Assembly: GCA_015067785.1 (NCBI GenBank)
Contig: SVLR01000008.1
Location: 1-64,000 of the forward strand
Source of the DNA: Oscillospiraceae bacterium
Lineage (GTDB): Bacteria; Bacillota; Clostridia; Oscillospirales; Oscillospiraceae
Direction: 5' to 3'
DNA: 64,000 nucleotides
The notes beneath the pieces were generated by a model that did not search any database, was not told the origin of the DNA, and saw only the letters and a program-made list of their open reading frames with translations. Positions within the stretch are counted from its first letter, which is position 1. Each line of letters opens with the position of its first letter. Made by a program: the position numbers and the translations under genes. Positions 1 to 7,297 of the stretch are shown here, in pieces.

Positions 1-95
1 TTGGTTGCTGTAATGCGTCCCACTTTTTCCGAAATGGACGATACATAGGTCAAGATCTCATTTGTGATCGTAAAGGGCGGCTTGTAATCCTTCAA
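1..95 (-). CDS. Fic family protein, N-terminal fragment
   Basis: The gene runs leftward out of the window, so only about 31 codons are visible. Translation from a TTG at 95-93 gives a start MKDYKPPFTITNEILTYV followed by SSISEKVGRI, which is the typical N-terminal helix of Fic/DOC-domain proteins. Those proteins usually AMPylate or otherwise modify target proteins. The Fic motif (HPFxxGNGR) lies outside the window, so activity cannot be judged. An AGGAGGTG ribosome site at 102-109 (reverse strand) fixes the TTG start. The promoter and a tandem-repeat operator lie directly upstream. Confidence 0.72.
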   Translation of the reverse strand, partial: MKDYKPPFTITNEILTYVSSISEKVGRITAT

Positions 96-112
96 GAAAA
101 CACCTCCTGTAA

Positions 113-172
113 CTTGCGTACTATCTTGCGTACTATCTACCACTATTATACACCATAGCTGACAGAAATCAA
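113..172 (-). promoter_or_regulatory. Promoter and 12-bp tandem-repeat operator of the Fic gene
   Basis: On the reverse strand a -35 TTGATT (172-167), a 16-bp spacer and a perfect -10 TATAAT (150-145) are seen. Just downstream of the expected transcription start, two perfect tandem copies of a 12-mer (plus strand CTTGCGTACTAT at 113-124 and 125-136) sit between promoter and ribosome site. This is a classic position for a repressor roadblock. The element AGTACGC also occurs in the XRE promoter at 21326-21343. Confidence 0.6.
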
Positions 173-422
173 TCAGAAAATACCAATGTAAACGGAATAT
201 TTCATCTTTAGGGTGCAGACGAAAGATTGAATCTTTTTAATATTTGAAAGGGGAAATTTTAATAAAATTTTCGCCCAAGTGGAACAAATCGTGTTTTTGA
301 ATGCATCTTTATATGTAGAGAGGAGTGATGCCCATTGATTGCTTAAATTACCAATGTATCTTGAAAATTGAAAATATTTTTTGCAATTTCTCTCCCAGAC
401 TCATTTGGGAACGGGAGTTAAA

Positions 423-451
423 TTGACTTTGTCGAACATCTGTGCTATAAT
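423..451 (+). promoter_or_regulatory. Strong sigma-A promoter of an untranslated RNA
   Basis: TTGACT at 423-428, a 17-bp spacer and TATAAT at 446-451 give a near-consensus promoter. No convincing ribosome site plus ORF follows for more than 600 bp. The stretch 173-422 upstream is A/T-rich and shows no gene. Confidence 0.75.
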
Positions 452-457
452 ATCACA

Positions 458-914
458 AAGGCAAGATCAAGCACCCAGGCTACCGTCTCGGTGGAAGTGC
501 GCCCACCGTTTGACACTGTCGGGTGACAGTGGAACGGTACGGACCTGTGGAGGAGAAAGTAGCGGTCCATAATCGGTGAAGGTCTTCGAATCGATTGCCG
601 GGAGAACCGGCTGCGCCAAAGTGATGTTTGCAGACGTGCAGACAAAGCTTGCAGCTGATCTCCCGGTCCTTGTTATTCGTGATAACATTTTGGCACAACT
701 GCGTAAATGTATTGGCAGGTTGTTGCCGATGACATCCGGGATTGGTTGCGATAAAATTATACTACAGACAAAGCAGCGGCCTTTTTAGATACCCGGAAAT
801 ACGGATCGATATTGTTTTGCATGGGGATGCCTTCAACGGTCCGGATCAAATCTAAAATAGGTGAATATCGATTGTTGCCGCAGCAGGATCTGTCAAGACT
901 TGCTGCGATTTTTC
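458..914 (+). ncRNA. Candidate structured RNA with an H-type pseudoknot
   Basis: The region downstream of the promoter at 423-451 lacks a credible ORF but is rich in pairing. CACTGTC (514-520) pairs with GACAGTG (525-531) as a tight hairpin, and GGACC...GGTCC and CCGG...CCGG helices follow. Near the 3' end, TTTTAGAT (783-790) pairs with ATCTAAAA (850-857), and ATCGATATT (805-813) pairs with AATATCGAT (864-872). These interleave as A-B-A'-B', an H-type pseudoknot. A CGCAGCA/TGCTGCG hairpin plus ATTTTT (879-914) looks like the terminator. I cannot assign it to a known RNA family. It could be a free RNA or a long leader of the xis gene at 1133. Confidence 0.55.
879..914 (+). terminator. Intrinsic terminator of the candidate RNA
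   Basis: The stem CGCAGCA (879-885) pairs with TGCTGCG (901-907), followed by ATTTTTC. It would end transcripts from the promoter at 423-451 before the xis gene. Confidence 0.6.
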
Positions 915-1084
915 GTATTCAAATATAAGGCTGCAAGCGAAATGGAGGAGATAGCAGATAAAATGCAGGACAATAGCCAATGTAACTTAGGAAGGTTCAT
1001 TGAACAATTATCCTTAGAGAAAGAGAAATCATACCATGAAGAAAAAAGTTTACAAAGAATTTTGTTTCAGGGAGTCGAACGGTA

Positions 1085-1093
1085 TGTTATAAT
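1085..1093 (+). promoter_or_regulatory. Extended -10 promoter of xis
   Basis: TGTTATAAT is an extended -10 box (TGn-TATAAT) 40 bp upstream of the xis start; no good -35 is visible. The rest of 915-1132 holds a 64-codon reading frame from an ATG at 942, without a good ribosome site, which I do not call. Confidence 0.5.
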
Positions 1094-1132
1094 ATTAATG
1101 TACCTGTGGCTTGCCCGAAGAAAGGAGTTTTT

Positions 1133-1330
1133 ATGAGTAAGTTGCAGGAAAGCAATGTCGCGAATGAGCGGGTATACACGGTGGAGGAGATCGCGAAATT
1201 AGCGCGGATCAGCCGTACCGGTGCATACGAGCTTATCAAGAAGGAATACTTCCCGGTGATCCGTGTCGGTAGCCTGATCCGGATTCCCAAGGAGCCCTTC
1301 GATGCATGGTTAGACGGTCGAGGAAACTAA
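1133..1330 (+). CDS. Excisionase-like MerR/HTH_17 DNA-binding protein
   Basis: This 65-residue protein has the helix-turn-helix plus wing pattern of Tn916-type excisionases (VEEIAKLARISRTGAYELIK, then VIRVGSLIRIPKEPFDAWL). Such proteins bend DNA at attachment sites and steer the neighbouring integrase toward excision. The ATG at 1133 is preferred over the upstream ATG at 1106 because an AAAGGAG ribosome site lies 6 bases before it. It directly precedes the integrase (20-bp gap), as in Tn916-like int/xis modules. The protein is intact although the integrase is dead, so it may persist as an orphan regulator. Confidence 0.8.
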   Translation: MSKLQESNVANERVYTVEEIAKLARISRTGAYELIKKEYFPVIRVGSLIRIPKEPFDAWLDGRGN

Positions 1331-1350
1331 TCATGTAAAGGAGTAGTGTT

Positions 1351-2715
1351 ATGGCGACAATTGTTAAGCGAGGAAAAAATTTCTATGTAGTTTTTCGCTA
1401 TGATGACGCGAACGGTAATTCCCAGCAAAAATGGGAGTCGTTTAAGACCAAGAAGGAAGCTCAAAAACGTAAGAGTGAGGTCGAGCATGAGATCGACACC
1501 GGTACATTTATTCCACCAGCCAGCATCAAGATCAAGGATTTTCTCATTGATTTTGTGGACATGTATGGCAAACGGAAGTGGGGCCTGTCAATGTATACCT
1601 CCAATTCGGGACTGTCCGGAATTACATCAACCCCATTTTGGGCGAGGTAAACGTTCAGGATGTGGATGCCCGGGTGGTGGACAAGTTTATTGCCACACTG
1701 CAGAAAACCAAAGCGGTGGACTGCAACGGAAGAAGGGCAAAAACAGAGTTTGTTACACCCTGCACCATTGAGAAGATCTGCAAGCTGATGCGCTGTGCTT
1801 TTGGGCAGGCAATCCGCTGGGGTATGGTTGGCAGAAATCCCTTTATTGGGGCAACTCTGCCTAAGCGTGAGCAACGGAAGCGTGCCATATGGGATGTGGA
1901 GACCATTCGTAGGGCACTGGATGCCTGCGAGGACGATCGGTTGTACTTAGCAATCCATCTTGCCTTTGCGTGTTCTCTCCGCTTTGGGGAGATCTGTGGG
2001 CTTACTTGGGACTGCCTGGATATTTCGGATGCGGCGATCATGAACGGTAATGTCTACCTCAAGGTTGAGAAGGTGCTTGCCCGTGTGGATGAAGGTGCGG
2101 TTGATGCACTGGGAGAGAATGACATATTCTTTACTTTCCCGGCTGGTACTGAAGAAGCCGAAAACGGAATCCAGTATCCGTAAGGTGTGGATCCCGGTGA
2201 CCCTTGCCAGACTGCTGAGAGCCTGGAAGGAAAGCCAGGACAAGGCGAAGGCTTACTTAGGAGATGCCTACTACGATTACAATCTTGTGCTTACCCTGGA
2301 TAATGGCCGTCCTTGTGAGGATCGGGTAATCGGCAATGCCTTCAACCGGCTGAAAAGGAATGCAGACCTTCCGGATGTGGTTTTTCACTCCCTCAGGCAC
2401 TCCAGCACGACCTATAAGCTGAAGCTGAACCACGGAGATATCAAAGCAACACAGGGCGATACGGGCCACGCACAGCCTGACATGGTTACTGAGGTCTAAG
2501 CACACATTCTGGACGAAGACCGCAAGGTCAATGCCCAGCGCTTTGAGGCAGGCTTCTATTCCAGGGCTGATCTGCGTGGGCTGGAGCAGTTATTCCGCAC
2601 GCAAACCGTGCAACAGCCGAGTGTGGATATCGTACAGCTGCTGGTTCAGCTGCAGCAAAATCCGGCACTGTTGGCCCTCCTGAATGGCCTTGCGAATGCA
2701 AATGTGTCCGGCTAA
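1351..2715 (+). pseudogene. Broken tyrosine recombinase (integrase)
   Basis: This is a phage/ICE-type tyrosine integrase remnant of about 455 codons in three pieces. The N-terminal arm-binding domain (MATIVKRGKNFYVVFRYDDA) is read from 1351. A one-base loss near 1607 shifts the frame to the core domain with the first catalytic Arg (FACSLRFGEICGL). A one-base gain near 2142 shifts again to the segment with the HSLRH box and DTGH. A TAA at 2497-2499 then falls exactly where the nucleophilic Tyr is expected (VTEV-stop-AHILDEDRK), after which the same frame continues to a stop at 2713. Three independent lesions mean it is inactive unless they are sequencing errors. It belongs with the xis gene just upstream. 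Confidence 0.9.
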
Positions 2716-2754
2716 TCCCAAACCGTTCAAAACCGTCTGTTAGCAAAAATCTTA

Positions 2755-2786
2755 AAAAGTGTTCGAATCCCTTTGGCAGCCCATAA
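2755..2786 (+). other. tRNA 3'-end-like sequence, possible attachment-site scar
   Basis: GTGTTCGAATCCC followed by TTTGGCAGCCCA resembles the T-arm and acceptor end of a tRNA but has no 5' half beside it. It lies 40 bp after the broken integrase, where an attL/attR made from a tRNA 3' end would be expected. The T-stem has a mismatch, so this is tentative. Confidence 0.35.
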
Positions 2787-2846
2787 GAGCTGCGGCTGTC
2801 AAATGGAAACACTCTAACAATTTAATAATGGGACAAAAAGTTATGA

Positions 2847-2880
2847 AAACACCGTGATTTACGGTGAAATCACGGTGTTT
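2847..2880 (-). terminator. Terminator after tRNA-Arg
   Basis: A perfect 14-bp inverted repeat (AAACACCGTGATTT / AAATCACGGTGTTT) follows the 3' end of the leftward tRNA-Arg immediately. T-rich sequence lies on both sides, so it may act in both directions. Confidence 0.75.
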
Positions 2881-2956
2881 GGCACCCCCGGCGAGACTCG
2901 GACTCACTACCTCGCGCTTAGGAGGCGCGCGCTCTATCCAGGTGAGCTACGGGGGC
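2880..2956 (-). tRNA. tRNA-Arg (anticodon CCU)
   Basis: The reverse strand folds as a full cloverleaf of 77 nt including the encoded CCA. It has acceptor GCCCCCG/CGGGGGT, D-arm TAGCTCACCTGGATAGAGC, anticodon stem CGCGC/GCGCG enclosing loop CTCCTAA (anticodon CCT), and T-arm with GAGTC. The first acceptor pair is G-U. A truncated second tRNA-Arg lies 43 bp away. Confidence 0.88.
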
Positions 2957-2999
2957 ATATCTTTGAAATTGACCTGTAAGGAATAACCTCTTCTGATTC

Positions 3000-3038
3000 T
3001 TAGGAGGCGGACGCTCTATCCAGCTGAGCTACAGGCGC
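3000..3038 (-). pseudogene. 5' half of a second tRNA-Arg(CCU)
   Basis: The reverse strand reads GCGCCTGTAGCTCAGCTGG and on through the D-arm and anticodon loop (CCTCCTAAG), matching a normal tRNA-Arg(CCU) up to the anticodon loop. The sequence then diverges and no T-arm or acceptor 3' strand follows. It shares the 11-mer CTTAGGAGGCG with the intact tRNA at 2880-2956. A break at the anticodon loop is where tyrosine integrases often recombine, so this is probably an attachment-site scar of the decayed element. Confidence 0.65.
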
Positions 3039-3144
3039 ATATACAAGAAGCATTGTACCCAAAAAAAGTTTTTCTGTCAACAAAAACAGGCGATTTTTTC
3101 AAGGGCGACGGCATATACTGACAGGAGAGCTTTTAAGCCCATCA

Positions 3145-3219
3145 ATGAATAAAACGAAGTCTGCGCGAACCAAGCGCTATCTTGGGCGGCTTAAGGAGGT
3201 GCGAAATGCAAAACGGTGA
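3145..3219 (+). CDS. Small basic protein, unknown
   Basis: This 24-codon reading frame encodes a strongly basic peptide beginning MNKTKSARTKRYLGRLKEVR. It overlaps the next small frame by 14 bases, and the ribosome site of that frame lies within it, suggesting translational coupling or a leader peptide. An AGGAG sits some distance upstream at 3123-3127. I do not recognise the family. The call rests only on the arrangement of two small frames ahead of one terminator. Confidence 0.25.
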   Translation: MNKTKSARTKRYLGRLKEVRNAKR

Positions 3220-3286
3220 AGACCCTGTGGTAGACTGGGAAGCCCTTTTCTATGATGAGGATAGCGGAAGACCCAGTGAGCGATAA
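3206..3286 (+). CDS. Small acidic protein, unknown
   Basis: This 26-codon frame starts with ATG 6 bases after a perfect AAGGAGGTG ribosome site and encodes an acidic peptide beginning MQNGEDPVVDWEALFYDEDS. The stop is followed 5 bases later by a strong terminator. That ribosome site and terminator spacing argue that a short mRNA is really made and translated. No family is recognised. The basic/acidic pair with the overlapping frame at 3145 is unusual. Confidence 0.45.
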   Translation: MQNGEDPVVDWEALFYDEDSGRPSER

Positions 3287-3290
3287 AGGA

Positions 3291-3322
3291 GACCCGACAG
3301 GGAAACTGTCGGGTCGTGTTTT
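3291..3322 (+). terminator. Intrinsic terminator
   Basis: ACCCGACAG (3292-3300) pairs with CTGTCGGGT (3306-3314), followed by CGTGTTTT. It ends the small-gene transcript and separates it from the convergent acyltransferase gene. Confidence 0.75.
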
Positions 3323-4586
3323 ATACAGAAGTAAGCGCCTTTGTGCGGTCGAGCAGGTATAGCTCCTCGGTGGCGAGTGCCAGCTTTGTGATGCAGTTTC
3401 TCTTGGAGACGCGGCAGTAGAAGGAATCGTTTTCTGTGGAAATATCTATATAGTCCGTCTTGTCAAGGGCAGGGAAGCCGTATTCCACATGCAGGCTGTT
3501 CGACTGATCGGGAGTGCGCTGAATAGAGTAGTCCGCACCCCGGTAATGGCCTTCTAACAGGAAACCCTTTTCGATATCGTGGGTCAGCTTTGCTTTTCCT
3601 AAAGGGATGTAGCGCCAGCAGCGGGGGAGACTGTAAACCTCCACCTCATCTTCCCAATAGTAAGTGCCGTTTTCGATCTCCTTTTTGACCTCTTGACGCT
3701 CCCACCGGAACCAGTCAGGGATATGGTCAAATTCGGTTTCCCCTTCGGTGGCTTTGAGGTAACCGTCCTCTTGCCATACCCAGTGCTTACCGCATTCTGT
3801 GCAGAAGATCTCTGCGCCTGCGGAATCCATTGCCTCCGCGCCGCAGTGGGGACATTTGTAAAGAATCTTGTGCAGATTTTGCGCACGGTAAGGCTCTGTG
3901 ATGAAAATGCCATTGTCCTTTTGGTACTGATAGTCATCATACTGCAAGGCGGTTTGGATCGCCTTGTTGATCTCCTCGACGGACATTTCCTTGACCTGCT
4001 GAGCAGTGAGGATCTGGGTGAGCGTGGTGTGATGGGGGACGCTCCGCTTGTTTGGCACATCCCAAACAGGGGCACCCAAGTGGTTGCCTCTGTGCAAAAC
4101 TGCCACCACCGGCACTTTGTTCATTTTTACCAGCTTGCCTACAGAATCCGGGATGAAAGAGGTGATGCCGCAGGGGGAGTACCGTGCTTCGGGGTACATA
4201 CCCAGCACATCGCCCTTCTTAATGACCTTGCGAATGGATTTTACGAGAGCAATATCGGTAGTAAATTTCCGGGTGGCAATACAGCCGATCCATTCCATCA
4301 AAAACCACTTAATCACATAGCCGTCAATATTGACCACATTGCTGACACTGTGGGGCCATGTACCCATAGCGGCCAGTTCAAAGTCGATAAAGGCCATATG
4401 GTTGCTGAGCATCATATAAGGGGGCTTTAAGCCTTCCATATTGACCTTTTCCACCTTGTATTTCTTGCCGATGAGGAATATTTTACAAAGCAGCCAAATA
4501 AGTCCAGTCCAAAATTTCCCCTGATGCATCGGGGTTTTGGCAACATTATAGTGCTTTTTATTCTTATAATTCGGTTCGATGTTCAT
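3321..4586 (-). CDS. PlsC-like 1-acyl-glycerol-3-phosphate acyltransferase with C-terminal zinc ribbon
   Basis: The 421-residue protein carries the acyltransferase motif NHxxxxD (LSNHMAFIDFE) and a YPEARYS segment equivalent to the FPEGTRS substrate motif. It should therefore transfer acyl groups in membrane phospholipid synthesis. The C-terminal half has two CxxC pairs (CPHCG, CTECG), a zinc-ribbon insertion not present in standard PlsC. The ATG at 4586 is chosen over a TTG at 4631 because a promoter (TTGCTT-N17-TACAAT, 4638-4610 on the reverse strand) places the transcript start between them. Which acyl acceptor it uses is not visible. Confidence 0.75.
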   Translation of the reverse strand: MNIEPNYKNKKHYNVAKTPMHQGKFWTGLIWLLCKIFLIGKKYKVEKVNMEGLKPPYMMLSNHMAFIDFELAAMGTWPHSVSNVVNIDGYVIKWFLMEWIGCIATRKFTTDIALVKSIRKVIKKGDVLGMYPEARYSPCGITSFIPDSVGKLVKMNKVPVVAVLHRGNHLGAPVWDVPNKRSVPHHTTLTQILTAQQVKEMSVEEINKAIQTALQYDDYQYQKDNGIFITEPYRAQNLHKILYKCPHCGAEAMDSAGAEIFCTECGKHWVWQEDGYLKATEGETEFDHIPDWFRWERQEVKKEIENGTYYWEDEVEVYSLPRCWRYIPLGKAKLTHDIEKGFLLEGHYRGADYSIQRTPDQSNSLHVEYGFPALDKTDYIDISTENDSFYCRVSKRNCITKLALATEELYLLDRTKALTSV

Positions 4587-4609
4587 ATATCTTTCACACT
4601 CCGGTGGTA

Positions 4610-4674
4610 ATTGTAAAGGATTTTTGAACAAAAAGCAATAGCGGATTGCGAAATCTGTCGAAGGGTGCTATACT
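4610..4674. promoter_or_regulatory. Divergent promoters
   Basis: Leftward: TTGCTT (4638-4633), 17-bp spacer, TACAAT (4615-4610), for the acyltransferase. Rightward: TTGCGA (4646-4651), 17-bp spacer, TATACT (4669-4674), for the hydrolase. The two -35 boxes are only 7 bp apart, so the polymerases probably compete. Confidence 0.55.
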
Positions 4675-4708
4675 GAAAACAATTCTAAGTATGTCAGGAT
4701 GTGGAAAA

Positions 4709-5647
4709 ATGGAAGTGTTTTGGTGGATTCTCGGTATCGCCGGAGTGCTTGTCTTAGTGGTACTCGGGGCTGTCTATGTATGCTTTCGTATGGCGTTTTA
4801 CATCTCCGATAAGGAAAAGGCGGAAAATGCCCTCCGGGAGTTGCCCCCCGGTAAGGCATACCTGCCGTTTCACGAAATGATGAATGGCTGGCAAAAAGAG
4901 GTAAAGACCTTTCCTTATGAGACTTTTACGGTAAAAAGCTTTGACGGACTGATACTGAAGGGAAAATATTATGAAAAATACCCCGGCGCGCCTATTGAGC
5001 TGATGTTTCATGGCTACCGGGGCAACGCCCTGCGGGATCTGTGCGGCGGTGTCCAGAGAAGCTTTGCCTGCGGACACAATGCGCTACTGGTGGATCAGCG
5101 CGCCAGCGGAGACAGCGAGGGAAATATTATTTCCTTTGGCATCAACGAGCGGCGGGACTGCCATACCTGGCTTCGTTTTATGGTAGAACACTTTGGTCCG
5201 GATGTGCAGATCCTGCTCACCGGTATTTCTATGGGCGGCGCGACGGTTCTGATGGCTGCCGGTGAGGAGCTGCCCGCCAACGCGATCGGTGTGCTGTCGG
5301 ACTGCGGCTATACCACCCCCAAGGAGATCATCTGCAGGGTGATCGAAAAGGATATGAAGTTGCCGGCAGCGCTTGCGTATCCCTTTGTAAGGCTGGCAGC
5401 CCGGATATTTGGTGGCTTTGATCTGGAGGAGACCGATTCTGTTCGGGCGCTTTCCAATTGTAAAGTACCGGTGTTTTTCGTCCACGGGGAGGCGGATGGC
5501 TTTGTGCCCTGTGATATGAGCCGCAAAATGCACGGGATTTGCCCCGGACAGAAAAGACTTTATACTGTCCCCGGTGCTGACCATGGTCTTGCCTACCCGG
5601 TGGCGGGAGAAAAATATATAGAAGAATTAAATGCCTTTTTCAGCTAA
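4709..5647 (+). CDS. Membrane-anchored alpha/beta hydrolase
   Basis: The protein (312 residues from ATG 4709) begins with a signal-anchor helix (WWILGIAGVLVLVVLGAVYV) and continues with a serine hydrolase fold. The nucleophile elbow is GISMGG, the acid lies in FVHGEADGFVP, the base His is in GADHGLAYP, and LMFHGYRGN is the oxyanion region. It resembles the YqkD/BAAT-like hydrolases; the substrate is unknown. The start at 4709 is preferred because the promoter's -10 at 4669-4674 lies inside the longer TTG frame from 4646; ATG 4691 is the alternative. It stands alone between a divergent promoter and a terminator. Confidence 0.75.
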   Translation: MEVFWWILGIAGVLVLVVLGAVYVCFRMAFYISDKEKAENALRELPPGKAYLPFHEMMNGWQKEVKTFPYETFTVKSFDGLILKGKYYEKYPGAPIELMFHGYRGNALRDLCGGVQRSFACGHNALLVDQRASGDSEGNIISFGINERRDCHTWLRFMVEHFGPDVQILLTGISMGGATVLMAAGEELPANAIGVLSDCGYTTPKEIICRVIEKDMKLPAALAYPFVRLAARIFGGFDLEETDSVRALSNCKVPVFFVHGEADGFVPCDMSRKMHGICPGQKRLYTVPGADHGLAYPVAGEKYIEELNAFFS

Positions 5648-5673
5648 AAAAACCGCCCATTTGGGCGGTTTTT
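5646..5673. terminator. Bidirectional terminator
   Basis: AAAAAACCGCCC ATTT GGGCGGTTTTTT is a perfect hairpin with A- and T-runs on both sides, placed between convergent genes. Confidence 0.9.
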
Positions 5674-6299
5674 TATGGCACAAATTCCTTGCAATACATA
5701 CTCAGCGGACAGACGCTGCACTTGGGATTTCGGGCGGTGCAGGTGTCTCGACCGAAAAGCACGATTCGGTGGCAGAAATCGGAGCTTTCCTCCGGGGGGA
5801 GGATTTTTCGCAGCTGCTGCTCTACCTTTTCCGGCTCTTTACCCTTGGCAAGACCTAAGCGGTTAGAGATCCGGATGCAATGGGTATCGCACACTACGCT
5901 GCCGGGAACGGCATAGAGGTCACCCAGCAGCAGATTGGCGGTCTTTCTGCCTACACCGGGCAGACGCAGCAGTTCCTCCATCGTACCGGGAACTTTTCCG
6001 CCGTAGTCGGAAAGGAGCATTTGGCAGGCAAGAACGATATCCTTTGCCTTTTGGCGGAAGAAGCCGCAGGTGCGGACATAGTTTTCTACATCCTCGATTT
6101 TGGCGTTTGCCATATCCTCTAAGGTGGGATAGGCGGCAAAAAGAGCAGGGGTGATCATATTGACCCGGGCGTCGGTGCATTGAGCGGACAGCCGCACCGC
6201 GATCATCAGTTCGTAATCCTTTTCGTAGTGGAGCGCACACAGCGCATCGGGATATTGTGCTTTCAAAATTTCTATAATATGGATGGCTTTCTTTTTCAT
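5673..6299 (-). CDS. nth: Endonuclease III (DNA glycosylase/AP lyase)
   Basis: The 208-residue protein has the full family layout. There is a helix-hairpin-helix LPGVGRKTA with the catalytic Lys, the downstream catalytic Asp in CDTHCIR, and a C-terminal 4Fe-4S cluster C-x6-C-x2-C-x5-C (CTARNPKCSVCPLSMYC). It excises oxidised pyrimidines in base-excision repair and nicks the abasic site. Length equals the family norm. The start has an AAGGAGG ribosome site 8 bases upstream. Confidence 0.95.
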   Translation of the reverse strand: MKKKAIHIIEILKAQYPDALCALHYEKDYELMIAVRLSAQCTDARVNMITPALFAAYPTLEDMANAKIEDVENYVRTCGFFRQKAKDIVLACQMLLSDYGGKVPGTMEELLRLPGVGRKTANLLLGDLYAVPGSVVCDTHCIRISNRLGLAKGKEPEKVEQQLRKILPPEESSDFCHRIVLFGRDTCTARNPKCSVCPLSMYCKEFVP

Positions 6300-6401
6300 T
6301 TCCCAACCTCCTTTGCTTTACTATAGCATATTGCGAGACGAAAGAAAAGATAGTTGCACAAATTTCCTCTTTATAAATAGGATGGAGAGGAGGTGGGTGG
6401 C

Positions 6402-6611
6402 TTGAAGGAACGGCTGGAACGGTTGCCGGTGGGCGGTGGCGGTGTGATCGTAAAAATGAAAAGGTCGCCCCGGATGGAGCGGATCGGGCTCCGGTCGGGG
6501 GCGACGGTGGTATGCACCTATAAAAGCCGGGGCGTGGTCGTGTTGGCACTTGGGAATCGATTGATCGCCCTGCGGCGGAAAGAATTGGGGAATATTTGGG
6601 TGGATTACTGA
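6402..6611 (+). CDS. FeoA-like small SH3-fold protein
   Basis: About 69 residues; the pattern MERIGLRSGATVVC then LGNRLIALRRKELGNIWV matches the FeoA domain (a beta-barrel ending in an ALRRxExxxI segment). FeoA normally supports the FeoB ferrous-iron transporter, but no FeoB lies nearby, so the role here is open. I start at TTG 6402 because the AGGAGG at 6385-6392 is 9 bases away. The GTG at 6393 directly abuts that site. Its end overlaps the end of the convergent SSB-like gene by 7 bases. Confidence 0.6.
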   Translation: MKERLERLPVGGGGVIVKMKRSPRMERIGLRSGATVVCTYKSRGVVVLALGNRLIALRRKELGNIWVDY

Positions 6612-7216
6612 TCGTCCTCTAAGATCTCTGCGGTCAAAGCGGAGATCTCGTAGGCGGTCCGGGTCTCGGGACCGTCTGCGGTTAGTTTTGTGTAATTCCG
6701 GCTTTGGAGCCGCCCGCAAATGCGAATCTTATCCCGGATACCGCATTGGGAGGCCTCTTGGGCGGTCCTGCCCCACAAAATGCAGGGGAGATAATCTGCC
6801 CGACGGAAGGGGCGGGGGACTGCCAGCATACAGTCGCAGATATCCCGACCTAAGGGCGTGCGGCGGTAGGTGGGGTCCTTGCATAGGATACCCTCGAGTA
6901 TCACATCGTTGATAGGCGGGCCGTCCTCGCAGGTAATGGTATTTGCGAAAACGAAGATCAGCAAATGCCGCACACCGTCGGTTCGCTGGTTGTGGGAGCG
7001 GATCTGCCCGGTGACAGTAAGCATGCTGCCGCCGGAGAGGTCAAAGCTGCACAATACCTTTTCCTCAGCCAGCACCGGCAGACGGTCGATGACGCCGGAC
7101 AGCCGGGACACCAGCAGATAAAAGCGGAAAAAGCGGCAGCCGTGATTTTCGTGGGAGAATACGGGGAGATCTTCCAGCGTCCCCCGAATGGTAATGCTGT
7201 TGGTCATGTGTTCCAT
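6605..7216 (-). CDS. Tandem OB-fold single-stranded DNA-binding-like protein
   Basis: The 203-residue protein appears to contain two SSB-type OB folds. One is roughly residues 4-95 (TNSITIRGTLEDLP ... FANTI), the other 100-195 (NDVILEGILCKDPTYRRTPLG ... SRNY), the second resembling PriB/SSB strands. It probably binds single-stranded DNA in replication or repair, but it lacks the acidic SSB tail that recruits partners. The ATG at 7216 is chosen for its GAGGTGG ribosome site. The open frame extends upstream without support. Confidence 0.65.
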   Translation of the reverse strand: MEHMTNSITIRGTLEDLPVFSHENHGCRFFRFYLLVSRLSGVIDRLPVLAEEKVLCSFDLSGGSMLTVTGQIRSHNQRTDGVRHLLIFVFANTITCEDGPPINDVILEGILCKDPTYRRTPLGRDICDCMLAVPRPFRRADYLPCILWGRTAQEASQCGIRDKIRICGRLQSRNYTKLTADGPETRTAYEISALTAEILEDDQ

Positions 7217-7269
7217 ATGTACCACCTCATAGCAGAATGTATAGAACATCTTATGGTGGCAGCGATAAG

Positions 7270-7297
7270 AAAATGACCTCCCGCGGGAGGTCATTTT
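7270..7297 (-). terminator. Palindromic terminator overlapping the VanZ-like stop codon
   Basis: AAAATGACCTCC CGCG GGAGGTCATTTT is a perfect palindrome whose right arm contains the stop codon of the leftward gene ending at 7291. T-rich sequence follows on the reverse strand. Confidence 0.8.

Noticed and set aside
576-788. 70-codon frame starting GTG
   Set aside because: It lacks a ribosome site and recognisable sequence, and the region is better explained as structured RNA.
458-914. Group II intron, tmRNA or RNase P RNA
   Set aside because: GTGCGCC near 497 hints at a group II intron start, but no domain V or reverse transcriptase is present. The GAGGAAAGTCC core of RNase P and the tmRNA ends are missing.
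2528-2812. 94-codon minus-strand frame after the integrase
   Set aside because: It is antisense to the decayed integrase tail and has no support.
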